DNA of 23,535 nucleotides from Baffinella frigidus (Eukaryota > Cryptophyceae > Cryptomonadales > Baffinellaceae), in NCBI GenBank assembly GCA_026770585.1, contig MU646364.1, positions 89,171-112,705 on the forward strand, given 5' to 3'. Made by a program: the position numbers and the translations under genes. Within the stretch, counting starts at the first letter, position 1. Each line of letters begins with the position of its first letter. The notes below the pieces were generated by a model, which searched no databases, was not told where the DNA came from, and worked only from the letters and a program-made list of their open reading frames with translations. Below, piece after piece: positions 17,101 to 23,317 of this stretch.

Positions 17101-20100
17101 CCCGTGACCCTTGACCCTAAACCCTGAACCTGCGACGCAGAGAGAGTCGAGCCCTGCAGGAGGCTATCAGCCACGCGGAAGATCTGCATCGCCTGGTGAA
17201 GGGAGCAGGGTTCAGGGTTTAGGGATTAGTATTTCGGGTTTCTGGTGTCGGGTTCAGGTTAAGGGTTTGTGTTTTGGGGTTTGGGGTTTGGGGTTTGGGG
17301 TTTGGGGTTTGGGGTTTAGGATGAGGGGTTTGGGGATTGGGGTTTGGGGTTTATAATTTAGGGATTAGGATTTAGGGTGTAGGGTTTAGAGTTTAGGGTG
17401 TGGCGTTTAGGGTTCAGGGTTGAGCTTTAGAGTTTAGGGTTTATGGTTTGGGGTTTGGGGTGTAGGGTTTGGGGTTTAGGGTTTAGGGTTTAGGGTTTAG
17501 GATTTATGGTTCCGGGTTTCGGGTTTAGAGCTTCGGGTTCAGGGTTTAGGGTGTAAACCAGGTCGCGCGAGGGGGCCAGGATTAGGCACGCGGGCGGGCC
17601 CGTGGATTTCGGGCTGCCTGTTTTTGGTTTAGGGTTTAGGGTTTGGGATTTAGGGTTAGGGTTTAGGGTTTAGGGTTTACGATTTAGGGTTTAGGGTTTG
17701 GGGTTGGGGTTTAGGGTTTAGGGTTTAGAGTTTAGGGTCTAGGGCTTAGGAATTAGTGTTTAGGGCGTGTGTTATAGTGTTGTTTAGGGCTTGCTGTTTA
17801 GCGTGTAGGGCTTGAGGTTGAGTGTTTAGTGTTCAGGGATGAGGGTTCAGGGTTTAGGATTTCGTGTTTGGGGTTTTGGGTTCAGAGTTGTGAGGGTTTG
17901 GGTTTGGGGTTTACCGGGAGGGGGGGCGGCTTCGAGAAGTGAGTGCACGATCGGGAGGAGGAACGCGAGCGTCTTTCCCGATCCTGCTCTCAGGGTGACA
18001 CAGATTTAGAGTTTATGAGACACATAGCCCGGCATATGCTACACCCAATCCGCAGCAGTAGTTCGGTCATGGGTGCGCTGTTCGATTGCACGATCGGGAG
18101 GAGGAACGCAAGCGTCTTTCTAAATCCCGAATAGCTCCAATGTGTCACCGATCCTGCTGCGGGTGACGCTGTTAGTCGTGCATCCCGGCTAGGATGGAGC
18201 CTGCTTCCCCGAGGGGCACTCACGCAGTTGATCATACTAGCACTCACACCGCTAAGCGTCTTTCCCGATCCTGCTTCGGGTGATCCAGTTACGGGCCGAT
18301 GACGTTTTGTAGACCAGTCGCGAACCCCTTGAGACCGTTTCCTATGATCGACATGACGCCTGAATTATCCAGAACCGCCCGCGAGTTTCCAGCAGTCAAC
18401 GGGCGCTGCAGACTTGAATCTCCGAGGGGACCACCAGGAAGAGAGGGCTTGAGCTGCCCTTGATGTTCACAACTATGTTCATGACCCGCCACACGTCAAG
18501 GCAAAAACGGCAGGAAAATCCGAGCAGAGAGTGGTGAAGGGGAGGGGGGGTGCCTCTAGGAAGAGAGGGCCCTCTCTTCTTGGAGGGCCCTCTCTTCTTG
18601 GCTGAACATGCAGACATTGATCAAGGGGGAGGGGGGGTGCCTGTGTAGGCGTGGAGCAGCACGTCGCGCCCCTCCGCCAAGATCTCCGGCACTGACGCGA
18701 TCTGAGGGGGGGTGAGTGTTCAGGGTTTAGGGTTTAGGGTTTAGGGTTCAGGGTTTAGGGTTTAGGGTTTAGGCACCTCAGTCCGGGACTTGGAGTGATG
18801 TGGTTCAGGATCATCAACAGGTCAGATTAGGTTAGATTAGGTTAGGTTAGGTTGAACGTGAGGGTTTCCGGCAGAAGGCATGCGTGACAGGAACCAAGGT
18901 CGGGTCGCATAAAGAACCAAACGCCGGAAGATAGTGGTTCTCTCTCTCCCTCTTCCTCTTCCTCTCCCTCTTCCTGCCTGCCTGCTTCCCTCTCGCTCGC
19001 TCGTTCGATCACTCTTCCTCTCTCCCTCCCTCTCTGGTGGAAGGGTGTTGACGGAACCAGGGCGCCGAAACGCGGGGGGCAGGCTGGTGGGTGGGTATCG
19101 GGACTAGGGACAATGAGTAAGGTTCAGTCAGGAAGTGCTTCTGCTCGAAGCCTGTGTTGGTAACGTGGGGTTGGGGTGTGAGGACTAGGACGGGTGACTG
19201 GACAGGCGTGGGCACGCCGGAGGCTGCCAGAAAGATGAATTGTGTCCCAGTAATTTAATCATACATGGAGATTGTCGTGGTGCTGAATATACACTGTTGG
19301 GTGCCTGACCTGGACCAAAAACAAACAAATGGCTCAAACGTGTGTCTTTTTCCTGACCTGGACAGGCGTGGGCGCCGCGAAAGCCATCTTCTCGAGGTTG
19401 TCCAGCAGCAGAGAGTTCGTCAGCCCTAGCTCCGCAAATGACCTGTGTCAGGGGTTGGGGATGAGGGTTTAGGATTTAGACTTCAGAGTTCACACCGCAT
19501 TCCTAACCTCTGTGTTCGTCAGCCCTTGCTCCGCAAACGACCTGCCCGCATATGATCGTTTGGAGTTTAGGTTTTAGGGTTTAGGAGTCAGGGTGAGAAG
19601 ATGGGACTAAGTCGAGGTTGTACAGCAGAAGCGAGTTCGTCAGCCCTAGCTCCGCAAACGACCTGAAGGGTTTAGGGTTGAGGGTTTAGGGTTAAGGGTT
19701 TGGGGTTGGGGGTTTAATGTTGGGGGTTTAAGGTTTTGGGTATAGGGTGTAGTGTGCAAGATGTAAGGAGTAGGGTGCAGATTGCAGGGTGTAGGGTTCC
19801 GATGAGGGTGCAGGTTGCAGGGTGTATGGCGTGTGGTGAATGGGGTTCAAGTTGAGGGTTCACTCGTTCGTAAGGCTCGACAAGAAAGCGCTACACAGCA
19901 TTGCATGAGCTCCACTGTGTGTCGAGGCTGCAGGCTGTGTGTCGAGGCCACACTGTGGGCCCAGGCTGTGTGTCGAGGCCACACTGTGGGCCCAGGCTGT
20001 GTGTCGAGGCCACACTGCATCGCATGAACTGCCTCAAAACGGAATGCACTGACAGGACATAGGACATGTGCCGTTCGCGGAGCGGGGCGCGGGGCGGGGA

Positions 20101-20841
20101 GCAACATATGGACATGTGCCGTGCGAGGAGTGGGGAACTCAAGGCTCAAGGGCCTACTAGTATCGAGAGTATTAAATAAAGATTGAGAGAAAGAAAGAAA
20201 GAAAGAAGAAGAAGGAGTTCAGATCTGGCAACGAAAATTACTACAAAATTCGTATTTATTCGTGATATTGAAGCAAAGAAACAAGAGTTTCCCCGAATAG
20301 GAGAGGGGAGCGACCCGCGCACGTCGGTGGCCACCTGCACCTTCTCAATCTTCACAGCCTCTTTCTTGCTGCTGGCCGCCACCAGGCCTCGGCTGATGAA
20401 GAAGTCCCGATCGTCCTCGTCCATCTCCGCGAGTTCCTTTGCCGTCTTCATCTTCGTCCCCCCTGCTCGCGGGGTTGCTTGCATTAATATGGAGGCTCCT
20501 ACGAGAACCCCGGGTCACCCCCCCCCCCCATCCACGGGGGTTGCTCGCATTCATAGGAGGGGTCCTGCGAGAAACCCGGGTATGGGGGCCCTACGGCCTA
20601 CCGTAGTCAATACCGTAGGCCTAAATACCAAGATTTCATTCCGTTGCCCTATGAACATCACGGTCCCAAGATCCATAAGCGAGAATGGGACTGTCGGTTG
20701 CATACGCTAGGCTGCGTATCAGCGCCGGATAGGTCACACACACAAAAGCACAGACACACACAGACACACACAGACCCGCACAAACACAGACACAGACACA
20801 GACACAGACACAGACACAGCCAGCCAGCCAGCCAGCCAGCC

Positions 20842-20874
<33 letters not shown>

Positions 20875-23306
20875 CACCCACACCCACACCCACACCCACA
20901 CCCACACCCACACCCACACCCACACCCACACCCACACCCAGACCGGAGAATCCAGCCGCCGAATTATGATACTGAGAACTCCAGAAGGCTCTGCAGCATC
21001 TATGCCACGGCTCACCTGCCCTCGGAGCGGTGCTCGCAACCGTGCCCTCCTCCTCCTCCTCCTCGTCCCGCGCATCCACGCCCCCCGCCTCAACGAAAAA
21101 CATCTCGCTCTTAACCCGGAACTCTAACCCCTGAACCCTGCACCCCAACGTTCAAAGGAGGCGGGATGCGTCACCTGCGCTCGGAGCGGTGCAACCGGCA
21201 ACCGTGTCCTCCTTGCCCTCCTCCTCCTCCTCTTCCTCGAACTTCCCCGACACGCTAAACCCTCAACCCTCACCCAAACCCCCTGAACCCCCTAAACCCT
21301 CAACCGGCTCACCTGCGCCCGGAGCGGTGTCCTTGCCCGTGTTCTCTTTCTCCTCGGGCTCCTCCTCCGCCTCGTCCAACGCATCCACGCCCCCCACCTC
21401 CTCGTCCTCCTCCTCGTCATCCTCGTCGGATGGTGTATCCTGCTCGCGAAGGTTGGGCAGGCGTAAGACGCATACACTTTTACATCTTCTTTCCCTAACC
21501 CCGCAACACTAGGGCAGGTGGTAGTGGGATACGAAGCGCTGATCCAGCACCAGCTCGGTTGTCAACCACCTCCTCCTCCTCGGCCCACGCATCCACGCCC
21601 CCAACCTCCTCGTCCTCCTCCTCATCCTCGTCGTCAGATGGAGTATCCTGCTCGCGAAGGATAACAGGCGTAAGCCAAGATCACGCGTCTCCACGCCCCG
21701 CACCTCCTCGTCCTCATCCCCGTCCTCCTCCTCGTACTCGTCAAATGTCCTTCTCCCGGTGGTTGACGAGGCGTGAGGTGCATATAGACTTTTGGATCAC
21801 GCGTCTCTAGGCTGAGAGTAACACATAATAGAGAGAAGAACAGGTTATGACCCACGCATCCACGCCCCCCACCTCATCCTCCTCGTCCTCGTCCTCATCA
21901 GATGGCGTGTATCCTGCTCGCGATGGTTGAACAGGTTATGAAAACGATGCCACCTGTTGTCGATGGGTGCACAGTCGGACGGCGCAACTTTCGACGGTTG
22001 GATCACGCGTCTCCACGCTGGGAGTAACAAGAGAAAATAACAGAACATCTGGTTATGAAAACGTGTGCTCTCGGCAAGTAGCGTCCTGTCTTTCTGGTTG
22101 AGAGAGACAGGACGCTACATCCCGACGCGGGGAGTGATCAGAACGCTCTTTAGCCAGCTCGGAACATTCTAAAAGTTCAGGTCCGGAATATGGACCTGCG
22201 TGCAGGTACAAAATGTTAAAACCCTTCCAGGTGTTCCGGTCCCGCTCGAGAACAGGCAGACGCACAGCACAACGCCGTCTTAAGTCTCAGAAATTTTTGG
22301 ATCACGCATTTCTAGGCTTGAGAGTCATGAAGAGAAGAAGAAAGAGGAATGACACCGTCGTGAGTGGAAGCGCTGGGAAGGTGCGCGCGGCCGAATCTAA
22401 TCTCGGAACATGACATAATCTGTGTGTGAATACACTCATCTTAGCCTTGTCTTTATGCCTAAAATAGCATATCCACCCTCATCTTCGGCGTTGGAAGCCC
22501 TAAGATACACAACGGATTCTGCTATGTTCCGAAATGACACCAGAAGGAGGCGCGAGGTGCGGCCTCCAGCGCACGTTCCAGCTTTGTCCCGGTCTATTGA
22601 GGCTCACCAATTTGGTGCGCCCAGGCTCTTTCCCGCTCCAAAGTTGACAGATGTGTACCGCACACCCAGCATGTCAACTTGAGAACAGTCGGTCAACCGG
22701 GTGAGGCAGAGCCAAGACGTTGGCGAGGGGGCAGTGGGCCTGCGTGCCGAGGCTGCCTTTCCCACAGCTGCGCCACTTCGCTTACAGTCCAGCTACGCGC
22801 CGCCTTCCTTCAGGGGCGCACAAGGCTCTCTGACCTACAACTCGAGTGAAACATAAGCAGTGCTGCTCAACTCTGCTCGGTGATGGGATGGAGGACGGTT
22901 GACAACTTGTTCGTAGTCCTCATCACTGTCGTCCCCCGACGGGTGCAACCCGAGTAAGGCAGAGCTAGGACTCTGCCGGGATCAGAGGTACACGTTGGCG
23001 AGGGGGCAGTGGGGGATGGAGGACGGCCGGAGCGACCGGTGAGAAGTTAGTAAATTGATCACTGCCCATTAGGTTAGGACCTGTTTACAGGACATTTGAT
23101 AGGGTAACAAAGGAGAGAAGAAGAAGGGCAGACCACATCTTCGTACTGCGCATCACTGTCCTTCTCCAGAACGCTCTCGAGCGAGCTCGGAACATTTTGC
23201 AAGTCCAGGTCCAGGGCAGTGGGGGATGGAGGAAGGGCAGACCACTTCTTCGTAGTCCTCATCACTGTCGTCCCCCGACGGGTGTCCCTCCAGGCCGAGG
23301 AAGAAG
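11004..23306 (-). CDS. DEAD-box RNA helicase, about 17 exons, 5' end outside window
   Basis: Exons recovered on the minus strand by motif and phase encode, in order: acidic N-terminal segments, Q motif (FAAPTPVQ), motif I (AYTGSGKT), Ia (LAPSRDL), GG (IGGANPERQ), Ib (VGTPGR), II (VVDEAD), III (ATAT in place of SAT), IV (VLVFVN), [16 protein letters not shown] region (VATE), VI ([13 protein letters not shown]). About 480 residues are placed, plus one unresolved segment between motifs III and IV. DEAD-box proteins unwind short RNA duplexes using ATP, in ribosome assembly, splicing or organelle RNA metabolism; the specific role here is unknown. Targeting cannot be judged because the start is missing. 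Odd points are the non-canonical motif III, a diverged motif V, three likely GC donors, and introns filled with telomere-like repeats and exon-edge copies. Confidence 0.9.
11287..11443 (-). CDS. Helicase exon h16 (motifs V and VI)
   Basis: Minus strand GTGCAG|CACGGG to TTCGTG|GTCCGC. It encodes [20 protein letters not shown] then [20 protein letters not shown] and on to SNLFV. The motif VI arginines are present ([11 protein letters not shown]). The motif V portion is diverged from the usual ARGLD. A degenerate echo (RGVTIVNF) lies just upstream near 11480-11510. Confidence 0.92.
11745..11900 (+). repeat. AAGAGGAGGCA minisatellite
   Basis: About six irregular units of roughly 30 bp centred on CAAGAGGAGGCA, in the intron between helicase exons h15 and h16. 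Confidence 0.85.
12137..12228 (-). CDS. Helicase exon h15
   Basis: Minus strand ATGCAG|GGCGAC, encoding [20 protein letters not shown] then [10 protein letters not shown]. Two ends are possible: GAG|GTGCGT at 12139 breaks phase with h16; GAGGT|GCGTGC at 12137 keeps it and adds Val. Confidence 0.88.
12253..12513. repeat. Foldback element F, copy 1
   Basis: Left end CAACAAAATTTACTAAACAG pairs with right end GTGTAGTAAATTTCGTTG; inner arms CCACACGAGAATGCT and AGCATTCTCGAGTGG also pair. It is a ~260-bp hairpin element starting 25 bases upstream (in gene direction) of exon h15. Copy 2 is at 12662-12729. Confidence 0.8.
12662..12729. repeat. Foldback element F, copy 2 (short form)
   Basis: GCAACGAAATTTATTACACA pairs with TGTGTAGTAATTTTCGTT. 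It shares AGAAGGCTCCTAC with copy 1 but lacks the long internal arms. A single-ended fragment of the family (CAACGAAAATTACTACA) is at about 20225. Confidence 0.8.
12768..12856 (-). CDS. Helicase exon h14 (motif IV)
   Basis: Minus strand TGGCAG|GGGTGC to CTCAAG|GTCATC, encoding [20 protein letters not shown] and LGLIAAPLK. The exon end and donor are copied at 12618-12657, and its acceptor half lies inside the tandem duplication 12823-13190. Confidence 0.93.
12823..13190. repeat. Tandem duplication covering exon h14 edge
   Basis: 12823 to about 13020 and 13021 to about 13190 are diverged direct copies: both start ACTGCGTGCGCG[T/C]CGTTGACGAA, contain ACCCCTGCC, CACGACGAT and end with AATCCGGGCGCCATT. 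Only the first is attached to the intact exon. Confidence 0.85.
13325..13705. repeat. Minisatellite, unit about 24 bp (CTGGTGTATGGGGAA type)
   Basis: About 16 irregular units in the intron between h13 and h14. Several frames on both strands stay open throughout because the unit is free of stops, giving spurious MGKGGP-like or PHTPGAP-like readings. I do not consider these coding. Confidence 0.92.
13710..13779 (-). CDS. Helicase exon h13
   Basis: Minus strand CACAG|GTGATC to GTCAAAG|GCGAGT, encoding [20 protein letters not shown] and DVK. It corresponds to the linker into the second RecA domain. The donor is a well-formed GC site. Copies of its acceptor edge are at 13939-13974 and 14081-14100. 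Confidence 0.88.
13860..14183. repeat. Paired 77-bp repeat near exon h13
   Basis: 13860-13936 and 14107-14183 share AATGTACAGAA, GGCTCCGATTCCGC and ATTTTATG...GAGGACCC. Each copy follows a fragment of the exon h13 acceptor, so the unit was duplicated together with the junction. Confidence 0.8.
14250..14780 (+). repeat. Imperfect tandem repeats around CTGGGGAGGGAG
   Basis: Blocks CACATGCTGGA, CTGGGGAGGGAGC, CGATATGGTGAAA and CGCTCGTTGCAT recur in changing order, with GATCACxxxTCGTTGCAT units before them. The long intron between h12 and h13 (13780 to about 15534) holds no recognised exon. Confidence 0.75.
15060..15235. repeat. G-rich heptamer-like tract
   Basis: GGAGGGT/GTAGGTT/GTTTGGGG units, a diverged version of the telomere-like filler. 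The adjoining element CGCTATCATCTGCAGAGAG/GCTTCGC recurs at 14821, 15045 and 15147. Confidence 0.6.
15535..15608 (-). CDS. Tentative helicase exon h12
   Basis: Minus-strand reading [20 protein letters not shown] then GSLR, ending CTTCGG|GTTGAG, in phase with the next exon and resembling the strand before motif IV. The start does not match the phase of h11, so a further short exon is missing (15620-15690, ending at a GTGAGT donor, is a candidate). Confidence 0.4.
15684..15758 (+). repeat. CGCTCGCAACTTA minisatellite
   Basis: Four units of CTCGCAACTTA with alternating CCCACAACG/GCA spacers, next to the h11 donor. On the minus strand one unit reads VAKLRAL, so it may derive from a duplicated exon edge. 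Confidence 0.8.
15770..15853 (-). CDS. Helicase exon h11 (motif III region)
   Basis: Minus strand CACCAG|GGGGAC to CCCCAG|GTCTCC, encoding [20 protein letters not shown] and TATGNTPQ. Motif III reads ATAT where most DEAD-box proteins have SAT. A copy of its acceptor edge with the AG lost is at 15995-16015. Confidence 0.9.
15857..15995. repeat. GGGTTTA-type tract between two copies of the h11 edge
   Basis: Diverged TTTAGGG/TGTAGGG units, C-rich on the helicase sense strand, bounded by the true h11 acceptor and its decayed copy. Confidence 0.85.
16313..16429 (-). CDS. Helicase exon h10 (motifs Ib and II)
   Basis: Minus strand ACCCAG|GTCGGG to CTCGCG|GTACGC. It encodes [20 protein letters not shown] then [19 protein letters not shown], with the catalytic DEAD box. 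Confidence 0.95.
16432..16640. repeat. TTTAGGG-type tract between h9 and h10
   Basis: About 200 bp filling almost the whole intron from the h10 acceptor to the h9 donor; units TTTAGGG, TTTGGGG, TGTAGGG. Confidence 0.92.
16654..16719 (-). CDS. Helicase exon h9 (GG motif)
   Basis: Minus strand AAACAG|GCGATT to ATCGTG|GTCGGC, encoding [20 protein letters not shown] and IV. The intron starts with GTCGGCACC, which itself still reads VGT, echoing the next exon start (VGTPGR). Confidence 0.92.
16972..17129. repeat. CCCTGAA/CCCGTGA tract between h8 and h9
   Basis: Units ACCCTGAACCCTGCA, then a higher-order TGACCCTTGGCCCG repeat. Orientation is reversed relative to most helicase introns (C-rich on the plus strand). 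Confidence 0.85.
17130..17192 (-). CDS. Helicase exon h8
   Basis: Minus strand ACCAG|GCGATG to TCGCAG|GTTCAG, encoding [20 protein letters not shown] and Gln. It completes the ELAMQ element of motif Ia. Confidence 0.9.
17205..17552. repeat. TTTAGGG/TTTGGGG tract between h7 and h8
   Basis: About 350 bp; contains runs of GGGGTTT and GGGTTTA heptamers and fills essentially the whole intron. Confidence 0.93.
17559..17617 (-). CDS. Helicase exon h7 (motif Ia)
   Basis: Minus strand AACAG|GCAGCC to GACCTG|GTTTAC, encoding [19 protein letters not shown]. The short exon is isolated between two large TTTAGGG-rich tracts. Confidence 0.9.
17624..17915. repeat. TTTAGGG tract between h6 and h7
   Basis: About 290 bp of TTTAGGG with variants, spanning from the h7 acceptor to the h6 donor with almost no other sequence. 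Confidence 0.93.
17915..17983 (-). CDS. Helicase exon h6 (motif I, P-loop)
   Basis: Minus strand GAGCAG|GATCGG to CTCCCG|GTAAAC, encoding (G)[18 protein letters not shown] and APPP. Partial copies of this exon or its acceptor lie at 18087-18120, 18146-18160 and 18253-18285. Confidence 0.93.
18087..18120 (-). pseudogene. Partial copy of helicase exon h6
   Basis: 33 of 34 bases match 17944-17977, the core of the P-loop exon, but the copy breaks before the acceptor. Two further copies of the acceptor edge (ATCCTGCT...GGGTGA) are at 18146-18160 and 18253-18285. Confidence 0.85.
18641..18701 (-). CDS. Helicase exon h5
   Basis: Minus strand CCTCAG|ATCGCG to ACACAG|GCACCC, encoding [20 protein letters not shown]. 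The donor must be GC to restore the TGSGKT P-loop with exon h6. Confidence 0.88.
18716..18774. repeat. TTTAGGG run upstream of exon h5
   Basis: About seven near-perfect TTTAGGG units start a few bases from the h5 acceptor on the sense strand as CCCTAAA. Confidence 0.93.
19358..19442 (-). CDS. Helicase exon h4 (Q motif)
   Basis: Minus strand CAG|GTCATT to GTCCAG|GTCAGG. It encodes [20 protein letters not shown] then FAAPTPVQ, the F-x17-Q motif that reads the adenine of ATP. Copies of its 5' part are at 19510-19544 and 19611-19665. Confidence 0.92.
19510..19544 (-). pseudogene. Decoy copy 1 of exon h4 5' edge
   Basis: Matches 19411-19445 (acceptor plus about 32 exon bases) with a few differences. 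Confidence 0.88.
19611..19665 (-). pseudogene. Decoy copy 2 of exon h4 5' edge
   Basis: 55 bases matching 19391-19445 closely, including the CAG acceptor and the SFAELGLTN coding edge. TTTAGGG-type filler separates it from the other copies. Confidence 0.9.
19668..19862. repeat. TTTAGGG/GTGCAGG tract upstream of exon h4
   Basis: Starts right after the outermost h4 decoy and changes gradually from TTTAGGG-like to TGTAGGG and TGCAGGG-like units. Confidence 0.88.
19913..20022 (+). repeat. 31-bp tandem repeat (CTGTGTGTCGAGGCCACACT)
   Basis: About three and a half units, also containing GTGGGCCCAGG, in the intron between h3 and h4. Confidence 0.88.
20321..20462 (-). CDS. Helicase exon h3
   Basis: Minus strand GAGCAG|GGGGGA. 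It encodes [20 protein letters not shown] and [10 protein letters not shown] then a Lys-rich stretch to KIEKVQ. The end is uncertain: CAG|GTGGCC at 20335 is a better donor but breaks phase with h4; GACGT|GCGCGG at 20321 keeps phase and adds VATDV. It is a predicted linker before the helicase core. Confidence 0.65.
20471..20583. repeat. Tandem duplication beside exon h3
   Basis: 20471-20515 and 20536-20583 are diverged copies (GGGGTTGCT[T/C]GCATT...GAGAA[C]CCCGGGT), immediately upstream of the h3 acceptor. Confidence 0.8.
20727..20941 (+). repeat. Compound microsatellite (CACAGA, CAGC, CAGA, CACACC)
   Basis: More than 200 bp of simple repeats in four successive motifs. Its translations are low-complexity and not believed to be protein. 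Confidence 0.97.
21010..21100 (-). pseudogene. Diverged copy of acidic exon h2 (a)
   Basis: Minus strand reads [20 protein letters not shown] then TAPRAG, ending at an intact CAG|GTGAGC donor like h2. The acceptor side is not clear. It could be an additional coding exon. Confidence 0.55.
21169..21250 (-). pseudogene. Diverged copy of acidic exon h2 (b)
   Basis: Minus strand reads [18 protein letters not shown] then CTAPSAG, ending at GCGCAG|GTGACG. Confidence 0.5.
21313..21439 (-). CDS. Helicase exon h2 (acidic)
   Basis: Minus strand GAGCAG|GATACA to GCGCAG|GTGAGC. It encodes [20 protein letters not shown] then an E-rich stretch and TAPGA. Phase fits h1 and h3. Chosen over its five diverged relatives because both splice sites are clean. 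Confidence 0.65.
21566..21647 (-). pseudogene. Diverged copy of acidic exon h2 (c)
   Basis: Minus strand GAGCAG|GATACT, reading [20 protein letters not shown] then WAEEEE; intact acceptor and possible donor (GAG|GTGGTT). It could be a genuine repeat exon in the acidic N-terminus. Confidence 0.55.
21689..21748 (-). pseudogene. Diverged copy of acidic exon h2 (d)
   Basis: Minus strand reads [20 protein letters not shown]; the upstream acceptor is not preserved. Confidence 0.5.
21851..21913 (-). pseudogene. Diverged copy of acidic exon h2 (e)
   Basis: Minus strand GAGCAG|GATACACGCC reads [20 protein letters not shown] after a 1-base shift relative to h2, so the insertion would break the frame. 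Confidence 0.55.
22078..22118. repeat. Hairpin with 14-base perfect arms
   Basis: GTAGCGTCCTGTCT and AGACAGGACGCTAC flank a 13-base loop. It lies in helicase intron sequence between h1 and h2; function unknown. Confidence 0.85.
22396..22541. repeat. MITE-like element D, copy 2
   Basis: Inverted relative to copy 1 at 4851-4995. The 17-mer TATGCCTAAAATAGCAT is the exact reverse complement of a copy 1 segment, and the CGGAACA/TGTTCCG ends and GGCGTTG core also correspond. Confidence 0.75.
22693..23012 (+). repeat. Direct repeat GTTGGCGAGGGGGCAGTGGG
   Basis: 22693-22738 and 22944-23012 share AACC[G/C]G[G/A]GT[G/A]AGGCAGAGC and the named 20-mer. The second copy has an extra internal segment. GGGGGATGGAGGA then recurs beside the h1 relatives. 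Confidence 0.75.
22910..22945 (-). pseudogene. Exact 36-base copy of part of exon h1
   Basis: Identical to 23249-23284 and reading [12 protein letters not shown] in the same frame; the flanks differ, so it lacks the exon's acceptor. Confidence 0.85.
23131..23222 (-). pseudogene. Diverged relative of exon h1
   Basis: On the minus strand it reads [20 protein letters not shown] then SDAQYEDVV, ending with the same GTG|GTCTGC donor as h1. It could be an additional or alternative acidic exon instead of a dead copy. Part of it (AACGCTCT...GAGCTCGGAACATT) recurs at 22139-22185. Confidence 0.45.
23243..23306 (-). CDS. Helicase exon h1 (first in window)
   Basis: Minus strand GGCAG|CTTCTT to GAAGTG|GTCTGC, encoding [20 protein letters not shown] and Val. 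Acidic, of no recognised domain. It joins in phase to h2. A 36-base internal stretch is copied exactly at 22910-22945. Confidence 0.6.
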
Positions 23307-23317
23307 CTGCCAGTGCA

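Noticed and set aside
18826-18855. GGTTAGATTAGGTTAGG as an insect-type TTAGG telomere
   Set aside because: Only a few units, most likely a further variant of the local heptamer filler.
20636-21148. Minus-strand frame rich in VGVGVG and VCVCVC, and its plus-strand HPHPHP partner
   Set aside because: Product of the compound microsatellite at 20727-20941; not a protein.
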